DNA of 64,000 bases from Lucifuga dentata (GCA_014773175.1 VXCM01000420.1:174721-238720), one strand, 5' to 3'; positions 23,971-36,858 are shown, counted from the stretch's first letter. Notes: a model not told the origin generated them from the letters alone. Program-made: numbers and translations.

Positions 23971-26900
23971 ATGGAAAAAGAGAAGGAGATAAAGGTCAAG
24001 ATAAGAGAAACAAAGGAGAACCAGAAGATGATCATTACAGAAGAGCAGGAGCTCATGCAGCATACGGCATTTGAGAAGGCCATGTATGACCTGACACATT
24101 CAGAGAAGGTGATGAATGATGCAACATTTGGGCGGAGGGTGGGGCTGTATGAGCTGAGAGGGGAGATTGGCTCAGGCAACTTCTCCCAGGTCAGACTGGG
24201 GATCCATGATCTGACCAAAGGTAAGATATTTGACCCTTTGACACTTCATCTAGCTGTAGATATTTATATAAATCTGTCTTCCCACCTGCATTTCTCAGTT
24301 TTTAGCATGAAAACATAATAATATGGAATATTTGAGAGAAATGCTTTGTCAATTGTGTAATGATAAAAGGATATAGTTTTTTTTTAGCTTGAGTCCTGCC
24401 TTCAGTTTTATAAATACAGTCACATCTTATGGAAGCCATTGGAGTCACAGTAGCCAAATCATTCATATAAACAACTTTATTTGTCCCACTTTGGGCAGTT
24501 TTTTCAGAGCAGCTCCACACATACACAGAATAAACATAGATGGGACATATAGAGTTAAAAAAAAAAAGAATAAAGAAGTTTAAAGTTAAAATGTTAAAAG
24601 GTTAACGTTAAAAAAGTTAAAATGTTAAAAAGAGCTGGAGCAGATATTCCATAAAAAATTGTATGACTCCATTGTATGACTGAATCCAGGCTACGTCATT
24701 CCAAATGTCAGAAGATTACCAAATGTCAAAAGATAAGCTTATCAACCAGCCACCCACTAATCCACAATTTGTCTTCAGCATCCACAGCTTGCGTGCTGTA
24801 ACATGGCTAGTGATATTGATAAGCAGACATGTAGGAACAGAGATTAATGAAAGTGTAGATCAACACAGACAGAAGGCCAAGGGGAAAAAAACCTTACAAG
24901 CCCAGTAAAGAAAAACAATAAAAAAGGAAAACATGGAGAAATGAGAAAGTCTCATTTTACAGTATTGCCTCACCTGTCTTCTTCTCTCTGCTAGAGAGAG
25001 TGGCAGTAAAAATCCTGGAAAAGATGCATCTGGACAAGACATCACATGTGCTCTTTGCCTCTGAAATCTCTTGCATGGAGAAGCTGGCCCACCCTAACAT
25101 AGTGCGCCTGTATGAGGTGGTGGAAACGTCTAAGCGGCTCTATCTGGTGATGGAGTATGCCAGTAGAGGAGAGCTGTTCTCCCGTATCAGCACCAGGGGG
25201 CGCCTGTCAGACCTGGAGAGCAAACTCGCTTTTTCCCAGGTCCTGTCTGCACTAAAACATATGGTAAGTCATCAGACATTTCCATGGAAGCAAGCACAGT
25301 CAGAAAAATGTTGTTGCAAAATGAGATGTTAGCAAACAATACATAGTCAAAGGATTATTATGGAAAGAAAAGGTGGTGCAAACATATATTGTCCCTCAGG
25401 ATATACGCTGATATATATGTAGCATATATATGTTAAATATGGCTATAACTCATATGATGCATATATGAATGTAAGATTATTATTATTATTATTATAGTGT
25501 ATATATGTTGATATGTGCTCAGTTCATATATGTCTCATATTGTATTTGATGTACTGTATGCTACATCTATGCAAAGAGTATGACTGCTATAGATGATTGA
25601 TATATGTGATAAATATATACCATAGATACCATATATAAGGTATATACTTAGAGTATGTTAGAGTATGTAGAGTATACGCATATAAGGTATATACTTATAG
25701 TATGTTTTACATACAGTATACAGAATGTGCAATGTATGATGGACATATATGTTCATACTGTATATGAAAATATTCAGATTTTAAGTACAGTTATTCCTCT
25801 ATATGGCATATTTATGTCATTACTACATAAATATGCTACATAAATAGAGGTGGAGATATGCCCTGGAAAGGAGAGGAATGAAGGTTAGCCGCAGCAAGAC
25901 AGAATACATGGCTGTGAATGAGAGGGACTCAAGTGGAATGGTGAGGTTACAGGGAATAGAGATAAAGAAGGTGGAGGATTTTAAGTACTTAGGGTCCACA
26001 GTCCAGAGCAATGGAGAGTGTGGAAAAGAGGTGAAGTAACGTGTGCAAGCAGGTTGCAATGGATGGAGAAAAGTGTCAGGTGTGATGTGTGACAAAAGAG
26101 TCTCGGCAAGAATGAAAGGAAAGGTGTACAAAACGGTGGTGAGACCAGCGATGTTGTATGGCTTAGAGACAGTGGCACTGAGGAAAAGACAGGAGGCAGA
26201 GCTAGAGGTAGCAGAGACTAAAATGCTGAGGTTCTCTTTGGGAGTGACGAGGATGGATAGGATCAGGAACGAGTACATCAGAGGGACAGCGCATGTTAGA
26301 TGTTTTGGAGATAAAGTCAGAGAGGCCAGACTGAGATGGTTTGGACATGTACAGAGGAGGGATAGTGAACATATCGGTAGAAGGATGCTGAGGTTGGAAC
26401 TGCCAGGCAGGAGGCCTAGAGGAAGACCAAAGAGGAGATTTATGGATGTAGTGAAAGAGGACATGAAGTTAGTTGGTGTGAGAGAAGAGGAGGCAGAGGA
26501 TAGGGTTAGATGGAGGCAGATGATTCGCTGTGGTGACCCCTGAAGGGAAAGCCGAAAGGAAAAGAAGAAGAGAAGACTACTGATGTGCATATATGACAAA
26601 TATGGCTTTTAAATATATGTGCATATATTAGATTTATGTGTAGCACATGGTTTAATAATATTTTTGCAGAAAAGGTGCTCTTTATTTTGGAGGTGTTGAA
26701 CAATGAATCATATTAATAATTCAGCTCAATACAGGTTTTCAAATGGTATTTAAAGGTTCTCATTTCTTGAATTAGAAGTGTAAGAGAGCTAGTGAACTTC
26801 TGATTGAATATAGGTAAAATTGTCTCAAGCCTTTATCTCTTGTCTCTTTTCCCAGCATGATAACAATATTGTCCATAGGGACCTGAAGGCAGAGAACATC

Positions 26901-27536
26901 TTCTATACCGCCACCTACTGCATAAAAGTGGGTGACTTTGGTTTCAGCACCAACTGCAACCCTGGTGATGCGCTTTACACTTTCTGTGGCTCTCCACCTT
27001 ATGCAGCCCCTGAGCTCTTCAAAGAAAAGGGATACATCGGTCACTACACAGACATTTGGGCATTGGGTGTCTTGCTTTACTTCATGGTGACCGCCAGCAT
27101 GCCATTCAAAGCTGCAACCATGGGTGCACTTAAGTGCTGCATCCTTCAGGGCTCCTATAACATTCCCTCCTATGTACCTGAATCATGCCAGCAGATCATC
27201 AAGGGCCTCCTGATGCCGGTACCTTCGGATCGCCTCAGTATAATACAGATCATGGCCAGCCACTGGATGAAAGGCATTGAATACCCGCGGGCCTACTCCA
27301 CCTGTAAGCCTATACCCTACCACCTGGCTAAGCCCACTCAGGTCCTCAGCTCAGATGAGCTGGATGTCAAGGCTGCACTAGAGGATCTTGGCATCACTGA
27401 GATCCAGCTCCTCAACAACTGCCAAGACCTGAGAAGTCCCATTAGTGGGACTTCTCAGGTCTTCTTTTTACCGCATTCAAAAGAGGAGATCCGTGGAAGC
27501 TGTGGGCTACAGGCAGATATGTCCCAAAGAGGGTGA
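23971..27536 (+). CDS. nim1k: NIM1-like AMPK-related serine/threonine kinase with a disrupted C terminus
   Basis: Three exons join in phase: 23971(or 23921)-24220, 24995-25263, 26856-27536. From the ATG at 23971 this gives 399 aa. The kinase domain is complete: glycine loop [11 protein letters not shown] (64-74), VAVK lysine 89, catalytic HRDLKAEN (180-187), DFG (200-202), activation loop [12 protein letters not shown] with the LKB1-target Thr at 215, and [14 protein letters not shown]. Homology to NIM1 continues beyond the domain ([15 protein letters not shown]) up to SPISGT. There a 16-nt insertion, part of a perfect hairpin (27424-27463), shifts the frame and ends the protein at TGA 27534-27536. 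The expected tail ([14 protein letters not shown], ending SRVCIIM) stays open for 47 codons in another frame, to TAG at 27610-27612. The N terminus is uncertain. NIM1 belongs to the AMPK-related family with an LKB1-type activation site; its physiological role is poorly defined. Confidence 0.8.
25846..26575 (+). mobile_element. 3' end of a non-LTR retrotransposon (LINE, probably RTE-like) in the kinase intron
   Basis: A plus-strand reading from about 25846 gives late reverse-transcriptase sequence ([30 protein letters not shown]), an in-frame stop at 26038, then an open 166 codons with [24 protein letters not shown] and a terminal [11 protein letters not shown], a common fish LINE ending followed by an AAG-rich tail. 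It is 5' truncated and inactive, and lies in sense inside the intron 25264-26855. The long antisense frame over it is a shadow. Confidence 0.8.
27424..27463. repeat. Perfect hairpin in the last exon of the kinase
   Basis: Two 18-bp arms (27424-27441 and 27446-27463) are exact reverse complements around a 4-nt loop (TTAG). The right arm overlaps the point at which the NIM1 reading frame is lost. Confidence 0.95.
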
Positions 27537-28773
27537 GAATGGATTCAGATGGAGAGCAGACATCGAAGGCCTGATAAACCAACATCACTCTCGGGTTTGT
27601 ATCATCATGTAGATGAAGAACTGCCCATCTGTTAAGGCTGGAAAAAGTCTTTCTTGCTTGCATTCTTCTAGACATGTGAAGCTAAAGCATTTCAGATTTG
27701 AATTTAGCTCTGAATGATGCAATCATGTTAGTGCAAGGTACACTTGATTTAAGTAGCATATTCTACTTGACATTCTTTTGTCTGCTAAGATAAGATCTTT
27801 ATCGTAACAAGTGTTTATAGTGCAAACTGCATTCAAATCAACTCAGTGTGACAGAAATTTTTATGTGGGTTGACAATGAACCAGAGAGTCCTCATTCACT
27901 AACACAGATGTGGAAAGAACTTTGACAGTGGAATCCTCCAGTAAAATCACATGAGGGTTTTTGTAAACTGAACGAAACATTAATCAGGTGAAAATGAGAG
28001 ACATAGTAATGCTGGATGTTAGCGTCTGACCTTGTTGTGTTGTTATATCCAAGATTCAGATAGTTATAGTATTTGACAATGATATTTGTCTGTGATAAGT
28101 TCCTATAATTTCTGAGCAGCACTTAGAATAGACACATTAATAATGTGTACTTTCATGAAATAGACAAAATAAACACATTGCCAACAGAATTAAAGAGTAG
28201 GGTTTTTTTTTTTTTCCATGTTTATTACCATTTGTTATGTGTATTATTGAATGGATATTTAGGACAATCATTCTTTGCTCCCCAATAAAAGACATGTGGT
28301 ACTACTGTAGGCATAGGAACTAAAGTAAATAATATATGCAATTGTGTAACTGCACCAGCATGTTTTATGACTCTCACCTTTCTTTCGTTGTTTCTTTCCC
28401 TCATTTCACTCTCAGAATGAATTATATTTCCAAGATATCTGTCAGTATTTGGCACCAAACCTGCATCAAATTTCTGCTTACATGAAAGTTAATTTCAGTT
28501 ACAAAGGTGAGAGTTTTTTCAGTTTTTGAAAGGACCCTGTAACATTTCATAACCTAGTTTTCTCTGCTTTCCAATCTTCCATATCTGGTCCCATATTTCT
28601 GTTTCCTGTAATTCATTAGATTTGACACAGTGAGAAGTGATTTTTCCACAAATTGTTTTCCATTGTCATGCTTTTCTTTTTTCCCTTTGATAAAATTGCA
28701 GATCAAGATGTCAGGGAGTCATTTTTCTGTCCCAGCATGCTGGAGCGAAAGCATGATATATTATATATCATAA

Positions 28774-28800
28774 CACAACAGATATGATATATCTGTTGTG
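28774..28800. repeat. Perfect inverted repeat, 12-bp arms and 3-nt loop
   Basis: CACAACAGATAT at 28774-28785 is mirrored at 28789-28800 around GAT. It is preceded by an AT-rich near-palindrome (28754-28770). No poly(T) tail or associated gene makes a transcription terminator likely. Confidence 0.9.
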
Positions 28801-29337
28801 CGATGACAAACGAAGCCTGAACATCACGATCTTTCTAAGTTGCAACCCAATTCTTTGACCTCTAAAGGTGCTGCTTTCATTCAGTTTACTGCAGGATGTC
28901 CATCAATGTTACAGATGCAATAAAGGTCTTAGTAATTATAATTTATGTGACAGTTTATTAATCACTATTGCCTTTCAGCTAATTTGGCAATTGGCCTATA
29001 CAAATAGTTTAACTGGGTGCACAGAAACGGTGCTCCTTTTCAATGTCGATCCCTCCTTTAAAAAAACATAAACTGTAGCATTTCATTTGCAAAAAACACA
29101 GAAAACAAAGACAACATTATCTAATCATCTCATTATTTAGTGTTTAGATAATCCACATGCCTGCCAATAGCTGCTGTAATACCCACTCTACACCTTACAC
29201 CCACATCAAACTGATATAAATAGAGCCATATATTCATCTCACATGAGGACCAAATAGCACTCTGGATCACAGAACCCCATATTTCCCAAAACTTTCTATT
29301 TTTCCATCACACTGTGCATAATTTTCTCTAAGGTTCA

Positions 29338-29493
29338 TAGGGAAGCCCATTTCCGCCACTTGAAAAACAAAAAAAAAAAAANAAAAAAAAAAAAGAGTTC
29401 TGAGATTAAAGTCAGAATTCTGACTTTAATCTCAGGATTCTGACTTTAATCCCAGAACTCCTTTTTTTTCAAGTGGTGGGAACGGACTTCCAT
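29338..29493. mobile_element. Small fold-back element with 7-bp target duplication
   Basis: AGGTTCA at 29331-29337 is repeated at 29494-29500. The 156-bp body has imperfect terminal inverted repeats (GGGAAGCCCATTTCCGCCACTTG against GGAAGTCCGTTCCCACCACTTG). An A-run with an N at 29382 and internal TTAAAGTCAGAATTC-type inverted modules fill the body. No ORF; class unknown. Confidence 0.65.
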
Positions 29494-31522
29494 AGGTTCA
29501 ATATGATAAAAGTTGTTTTTTTTTTTTTTAACCACCATTGTTACTGTGTCACAGGTAAGTCTGACTACAGAGATAACAATCAGCGTATACATTGCCACTT
29601 TCTAAAATGAACAATCACAATAATAGTCACATGTACACACACACACACAAACACACACACCCACACATACAGTATATATATATATATATGTATACATATT
29701 GTACACATATAATATGTATACATATTTATATTATTTTTAACATGACTAACAGGAATCACACAAGAAGCAGTGCATGCAAAACAACAAGCAATCCTGAGAT
29801 ATGATATTTCCCCTGAGCGTTGCTGCTTGCTCACTGGCTATTACACTTTGCAAGATGAAAACTGTAAGGCACCAACGTGTGGAAGTCATCAATCTCCACA
29901 GGCAGCTCAGTCAAACATACGGCATTACTCACACTGAGATTGTATCACCTGCATGTCCCAGCAGTTCTTGTGAATGCCTTTAAAGTTGAGAGAATAACTG
30001 AAAAAAGCTGAACAATAGATCAGTGATGTCAGATCAGATAGTGCTGTAGGCTGTAAATCTGCTGAACACAGTCAACAATTTATGTAGCTGTGGTTTTAGG
30101 TTCCTGTTTTATTATACTTCTTCTCACTGCAGTTTTGATAAAAACATTTCAAATTTAGATTGTGTTAGTTTTGTATTTGTAATTGACTTTGTAAAATGTG
30201 TAATTACAGCAATTTGGCAGCTGTCAATTAAAAAGTTACATTACAGTCTAAGAAAAGAAAAGGTCACCTTTAATAGGTTCACGATTCCTCTGCAGATCTT
30301 GGAAAAGTTGCTGCAGCAACAAATATGGTTTAAAAAAAAAACAAAACTCAACTATATATCCTCCTCTTCATGCTTGTCTCGAGTGAGGGTGTGCAACCTA
30401 TAAATTCAATACAACATGGATTATAATATTTTAATGAAATTATGCAGAACAAAGAGTGATGTGGATCACAGTATCTGCAGGAGAAGTAGCTACCAGAACA
30501 CAAATACAAAATTATAAATCACAGACAACTAAAAATAGTAGTATTTAAGCAACATGTAACAAAAGTAAAAATGAGATTTAATTAAAAAAAAAACCCAAAA
30601 ACAACTGTGTGATATTGCATCATATATGCAGCATGTGCAGAGTGGCCCTCATTCACATGAACTGCAGAACCATATATACAGCATTTTAAAGTATGTATTA
30701 TTTTTAAAAAAAATTATATCAAATACATGACAAAATATGAAAATTTGGAAGTTTGCATCACTACCTCTGTTGTGCAAAGTGGGATAGTGTATTATACTCA
30801 CAAAAAATAAGAGAACAAACAGTTGTGAGCACATGGTGCATCTCTGTCACCACTGTCATAATCATAACATATCGTGTTCATGTAGGTATGGAACAAAATC
30901 CAATATCAGCAATAGAGAGAGTGAATAGTGAAAAGCAAGTTTACTGTGACAATGCTTTATGTAAACGCATATTACACATATTATAAACCCTATACAACAA
31001 ACAGAAGTATAGAACAAGACACTCAGGAAAATTAAGACTTTCTCTTTTGCACACAATTCAGGTTCAACCATTTTTGTTGTAAAAGAAGTCTGATTATTTC
31101 TGTTGTTTCACATCTGGACACTTCATGTAAGAAAATAGTAGAGCACTGTCCAGCACCTCTTTTATATATGATATAATACAGAAATAGCTTACACTCCACC
31201 ACCAATTTAAACAGGTCTCAGTCATCAAATATTTGATGTCTTTGAAAAGAAAATCATCAGAAATATTCTAAGTGAAGCAGCCTTGTTAAATGTTGTGCAT
31301 GGTGACTTGCACAAAGTATGATTCTACATCAGATTCTTGCCAGAAAATGTTTTTGACCTTTAACGTAGTGCAGACTGAAAGCAAAAGTAATGCTGCAAGA
31401 TTTCTCTGGCTAGCTTCCTTAACTGCCTTCCAGAACGATGCCATAAAATATGTTGTTGCTTTATGATAAGATTTGGCAAAGTGCGGAAGAATGAATGGAG
31501 CCATTGTGGTGGTCAGCCTCCC

Positions 31523-32385
31523 TCAGCCTCTCTTTGGCCCTCGACGCCCATGCTGCGAACAAATACGGCCATGCCATCAACACCTGATCACACTTTTTAA
31601 TTCATATTCAAGTGCCCAGAACAGAAATATCTGAGAAATCACCTTGTTCTTTTGGATTTTGGAATTCTTGTTGTCAACTTTTCTCATCAGGTCTTTAACC
31701 CATTCTTGCCTCGGGTCTGTACAAACCACACGGCCCTTCTTCATGGTGAAGCTAAAGGTTAATTGATGATAACATCTATTATCAACTTTTTTGGAAAATA
31801 AACATTTATTAAATTCAGATTTTAGGTAGTGTGTACGTACACAATGGCAGAGATGTTGCAGCCTCCATCAGTCTCCTGCCATCTGTACTTCACCGCCATC
31901 CTTTGTGTGCCTTTACTCATGCTCTTGACATATTTCAGACAGCAGTCGTCATAGGAAACTGAAGGAGGAGAAATGTAGAAAGAAAGATAAATACACTAAG
32001 AATACAAATAAATATGATTTAAATACACTAAAATATGACAACATATCAGCCTTATGTGAAAAGCAATTCCTATTACATAATTTGTACAAAATAGACAAAG
32101 TCCATTAAATCACATCTGCTAATCAAAAGGCAGCTGATAACACAATCAGTTGATGCTGACAAACACAAACAGTCAAATATCAATTCCACCCACACTGAGG
32201 CCACATCTTCCCATGCAGGTAGCTTGATCATTTCACAACCTCACTGACCTAATTTTTTCTTTTCTATTTGCAGTGAAATGACACTCATGCCAGGTTTTGA
32301 TTGTGTGTCACAGTAGCTCACCTTGTGCCAGGGTGAGATAAAGGCAAGATATGATGAGCAGGAGGAACGACACGTTGAACCGCAT
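31523..32385 (-). CDS. ccl25: CC chemokine of the CCL25 group
   Basis: Four coding exons: 32385-32322, 31958-31841, 31751-31643, 31552-31523 (stop TGA). The total is 321 nt, 106 aa, phases closing exactly. A signal peptide (MRFNVSFLLLIISCLYLTLAQ) leads to SYDDCCLKYVKSM with the adjacent CC pair, then GGCNISAIVFTMKKGRVVC with the third and fourth cysteines, DPRQEWVKDLM and a short basic tail (HGRRGPKRG). The long CC-to-third-cysteine spacing and SAIVFTMKKGRVVC-type strand fit the CCL25/CCL28 branch. CCL25 attracts CCR9-bearing thymocytes and gut lymphocytes in tetrapods, and fish ccl25 genes act in thymus homing (family knowledge). A non-coding first exon (about 33060-33020) is joined to the coding exon at 32408. 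Confidence 0.82.
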
Positions 32386-33019
32386 GGCGCAAGCTGGTAG
32401 TTGCAGCTCTGCAAAAGAAATCCAGATGCAAAGAATTACGTTTGCCTGCAATCAGCCTTATCAATCTGAGATAGTTCTAGCAACTCCTCCCACACCTTCC
32501 TGTCGAATGCCTGAACCTTGGACCTTGGATAAATATTTATCAGAGCCTCCCTTCATATATTTGATATTCTTTATGTATCTAACTCATTTATCTTTTTTCA
32601 AAGTGCACATTGACACTTGCACATTGCACATTGACACATTGCATAAAGACACTTATTTACAATAAGTTCACTAATTTCTCTTTGATGTTCACAACTTTTC
32701 ATTGTATTTCTGCCATTTTTTTGGGTCTTTGAAAAAGAATAACCCAAAGAAATTTAACATTATTTTTGTGGCTGATCTGGCATATTCTACTATGTCCATT
32801 AAATCCATGCACTATATAATCAAATTCAGCTAAGGCAGAGAGCTTCAGCAAGACTAAGGCACAACAGTGCTCATAAAAGTGAAACTAATTATTGAAATTG
32901 TATATAAAGAAAGTTTTGATTTTATATATCGTATAATCACCATTTACATACATTTCCCTTGAAATGGATAAGTTGTTGAGGAAACTGCAGACAAAAACAG
33001 TCTCCAACAGGTTACTCAC

Positions 33020-33060
33020 CTCTATTACTCCAGTAGTATTGTGTAGCTGTCTCCTCTGTC
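33020..33060 (-). other. ccl25: Non-coding first exon of the ccl25-like gene
   Basis: A GTGAGT donor follows position 33020 on the minus strand and a TTTTGCAG acceptor precedes 32408, just upstream of the ATG. A TATA box fixes the start near 33060. Inferred from splice signals alone. Confidence 0.5.
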
Positions 33061-33086
33061 TATCAACATGTGCAGGTGAGGCACTC

Positions 33087-33093
33087 TTATAAA
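33087..33093 (-). promoter_or_regulatory. ccl25: TATA box of the ccl25-like gene
   Basis: TTTATAAGAGTGC on the minus strand gives a TATAA core about 28 bp upstream of the inferred start site and 70 bp upstream of the first donor. Confidence 0.5.
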
Positions 33094-35085
33094 GCACTGT
33101 GGGGAATTTTGTCAGGGATCATATTACCATAAATACAACTCACCTTTGCACCTCGCTCGTTTTTCTTTCTTTTTTCTGAAGTGATTTTAGACCCCACTCT
33201 GATGTGTTTTAGGATAAGACTGACATATGAAGCCATGTGTTAAGAACATGTTTTACAGCTGAATCCATATATTCCTTTTGTCTCGTGACTGCTTAAAACA
33301 AGAGGATACACCTGGATATACTGTTAATTTTGGTAAAACCAATGTGAACAAATGCTGAGATTTAGTATTTATTAAAAGTCGGGAAGCCAAAATTTCCGAA
33401 AAATACATATTTCATAAATATGATGTCAAAGGAAAGTTTTTGTTGGCACCCATCAAAAATCTTCTTTTGTGTCTATGTTTATACATGTAGCGTTTTAATT
33501 AATAACCATTATTTGTCTTATTGGCCAATTAAAAATAGGAAAAAAGACATAATGTGTCTTGATGTTGAAGTATTTCCGTGGTGCCTGGGGTTGTTATATT
33601 TGGAGTCTGGCCTGTTTATCAAACGTTTCTGACATCTTAGAAGGACCACATATTGAGAAATACTCAGTCTTAAGTAGTATTTGTTGAATGAAATGCTTTG
33701 GTGCATTTATTCTTACATAATTTGTTCTTAGTTACCAAAACAAAGCCTATCCTCTTAATGCCAGCAAAAAGGATGGAAACAGACTTGGATGATTGTACTT
33801 TTTGTCCTACAAAATATGTCCAAATGCAGCTGTTGAAGCCTGTCTTGCTGAAACCCCGGGCTTTGTTTTATGAGAAGTGTTTTTGTACATGCAATGGATC
33901 AGATATTTGTGTCTTATTCATTTTTTTTTTTTTTTTTNTTTTTTTTTTTTTTTTGTCTTGGAGAATATGAACACACACACACATCATACAAGATTTGTAT
34001 ACTTTTATGATCAGCTTTTTGTTGTTTTAGTCAAACAGTCAGTTTTACAGGCTCACAAAAGAGTCAAGTATCAATGGGATCTGTATCAATATAAGAAGTG
34101 CAACAATAGATACATGTGCATGAAAAGAAATACACAAATGAATGATTAATTTCAGCTTTATAGCAGAGCGCAACAGCATAAACATGCACATTTATTCACA
34201 TTCATGCATCATATTACATATGTACTCAAGCAAAAAAATACACAAAAACATATCCCTATACATACAAAACATACAAAAAGCATGCCTAAAATAATGTGTG
34301 TATTATAATATATGCATATAAAGAGTTTTATTCCAAAATGAATCACAATGACACATATTCTAACAAAATGGTTTGAATTACTGAATTTTGGAGACAACTT
34401 AAGAGTTTAGTCAGAAAACTTCTGCTCCTCTTTCCCAAGAATTTGACAATGAAATCATGTTTTGTATTTGCACACACATCCTACACATACAATATATCAC
34501 ATAGATATATTATGGAGTATAGATGATTTGTCTTGTCTGGTGAGATTTTAGAGTGCAGTCTTCTCTGCAGCACATTTTCAGTTTGTAAAGTTGCCATGAA
34601 GCATTTTTAAGCTTCACTTGATAGCATCAAGCGTGATATGATATCACGGCCATTTCAGACACGCATTTTCTGTTTGTTTAATCCATATGTTCATTTAGTT
34701 TTTATTTGTCCAGCACAAAAAAACTACACAGTACAAAGAAAATATATTGCATTTATAGCTAAACTAAATTATGACCCTTTACCTTGCAGGCTTTTATGTA
34801 TAAAAGATAAAGGTTTGCATCATTTAGAGGACATAAATAGAAGATGTAGAAGAGAAAAGTTTTGGTGTTATTCATTTACTTTTAATTGTTACTGGAAATC
34901 CCCAACAGATGGCACATAGAAAATTTTATCAAGCCATAAAAGATTTATTGTGGGATCAATATAATTCTCCTGACCTGACATGACAATTTAAAACACAAGT
35001 GACTCCTACTGGTTTTCATCTGACAAGAAAGAAGAAATACTGGGCTGTAAAATCATCAGGCTCTTGTGTTTTAAACATTATTCTA

Positions 35086-35086
35086 A

Positions 35087-35129
<43 letters not shown>

Positions 35130-35131
35130 AA
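35086..35131. repeat. (AAAT)n microsatellite
   Basis: About eleven units of AAAT/AATA without interruption. Confidence 0.9.
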
Positions 35132-35953
35132 ATGAATGGCTGAACTGTCAGGTCCAATTATAGATTATATAAGATGATTTTTTTTTTTTTTTTTTTTTTT
35201 TAGGATTTCAGGATTCATTTTCTTGACAATATCCTATTTTGATGCTCTATATATTATTCTGGGATTATATATTATATTTCAAATCTAGGGTATATATATT
35301 GCTGCTGCACTCTATCCTTTAATCCCCAAATACCAGTGTCCTGCAGTGGAAAAGTAGAATGAGTACAAGCCACTTGACTCTTTCAATCATGTAGATTTTA
35401 GTGCTTGTTCATTTAAAACACTTGTCAGCATTGTGACGCCAAATCCATCTTAGCTTGTTGACTCACACAAAAGTACGCTGCTGTGTTCTTTTCACAGCAT
35501 TTTGTCAGTTTAAACACTTTGTGACAGATATAAATGGGCCTTGAGTGCATGAGTGGTCATCTGATAGCATTGCTCAGGGTTTACTCTTACTGCTGCTCAT
35601 ATCCACCCTGCTAAAGCCCACTGAGGCGTTTCGTGGATCTGCCCTTTCCATTTCCCTTGGCCCTGCACAATTCTGCTGCTTGTTTTAGTTGTTTACTATT
35701 AAAAACTCCAGCAGGGTGTCGTAAGGATTTGAGAATCTTTTGTTTCATCCCTGTTGCCACTCAGACTTTAAAGCAGAGAATAGAAAGGCATTGTCTTGTG
35801 CCAAAGTGCTGTCATTCCTTTCTGTGACACCAGTGGCTTTAGTTCACACAAATCCAGTCTGATTTATTAACTGCCTAATTTGTTTAAACTGTTTGCGTGA
35901 CTCTGGTATTGCTGTGATCATTTGTGGCTCGCTGTGTGGATTTGAAATGCAGT

Positions 35954-36086
35954 ACCCCGTGAAAGAGTCCTGAATGAAAATGTTCTTTGGCAAAGCAGCT
36001 TAAAAAAAAAAAGCACCGANACCCCGTGAAAGAGTCCTGAATGAAAATGTTCTTTGGCAAAGCAGCTTAAAAAAAAAAAGCACCGA
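35954..36086. repeat. 66-bp direct duplication around an N (probable assembly artefact)
   Basis: 35954-36019 and 36021-36086 are identical with only the N at 36020 between them. Each copy carries the same A-run (GCTTAAAAAAAAAAAGCACC), a likely cause of the failed contig join. Confidence 0.85.
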
Positions 36087-36699
36087 GTTGGCTGTGTTTA
36101 TCTCTATTCCTGGTTGTGATAGCATGTTCAAAGATGCTGATGGATTAATAGCACTGAACTATAAGAATGTGAAAGCATATTTGACAGAGAATGATGGTCC
36201 ACTGCCAAGGGTGCCTGGGTTCGGGCCGTGTGATGATCCAGTGTGTTGTCCTTTTTTACACTCTGATATTATTTTAGCCCATCATTGCTGCTGTCATTTC
36301 GCAAGAATGCAAAGGTGACATCTCCAAAAAATAATTTATCAGTGTGTGAGAAACTTTACTTTGGCACATAGGAAGGCTCATTAAAAGTTGAGGTTTCGGT
36401 TGTCTCATTCAGTGTACACTGAATATTCTTGGACATATGATACTGATCTAACTTTTGTTTTTCATGTTGCAGCCATCCATTCGTAAACTGCATGTACCTG
36501 CAAACGAAAAATGAAAACAAATGGATGAAATACAACAAGTACAACAATAAAAAAAAGAAGTATTTTCAGTCTGTCATCAATATTTTTCAGTCACTGTGAA
36601 GTAGCACTTAATGTGTTCAGGAGTTTGTGTGTACCTTCATATTTACTCTTATCTTGTGTGTTTGCTTGCACTCTCTTACCGTACATATTATTGCTCTTG

Positions 36700-36858
36700 A
36701 ATATTGTTTATCTGGTACTATGATTAGACGTGTTTTATCTTCTGTACTATTTTTTTAACACAGTAAACACCGCTGTAAAGTAAGAATTGCAGTGTTCAGT
36801 GCAATTCATTTGTCTGTGTATATGACAATAAAGTCTTTGAATCTTGAATCTTGAATAT
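36700..36858 (+). mobile_element. 3' tail of a LINE or LINE-mobilised SINE
   Basis: The segment ends ATGACAATAAAGTCTTTGAA followed by TTGAATC repeats, the characteristic terminal repeat of fish LINE/SINE tails. The same tail appears inverted at 38786-38823 (GATTCAAGATTCAAGATTGC then TTTATTGTCATTC). Only a short tail is recognisable in each case. Confidence 0.5.

Larger units (their letters stand above)
27613..31522. other. Intergenic, kinase 3' UTR and spacer to the chemokine
   Basis: A plausible kinase polyadenylation signal AATAAA lies at 28168-28173. Beyond it are AT-rich sequence, a small palindrome (28774-28800), a fold-back element (29338-29493) and CA/TA simple repeats (29635-29690). 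No exon could be supported. Confidence 0.45.

Noticed and set aside
26043..26543. 166-codon plus-strand ORF as a host gene
   Set aside because: It reads the terminal part of a non-LTR retrotransposon ([19 protein letters not shown]), widely dispersed in fish.
25823..26599. 258-codon minus-strand ORF, the longest single-exon frame on that strand here
   Set aside because: Antisense shadow of the LINE fragment; hydrophobic, low-complexity composition and no family features.
28774..28800. Hairpin as an intrinsic transcription terminator
   Set aside because: Eukaryotic sequence, AT-rich, no T-run after the stem and no gene ending there.
36088..36318. 76-codon ORF next to the duplicated N region
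   Set aside because: No family features, and its start lies at an assembly artefact.
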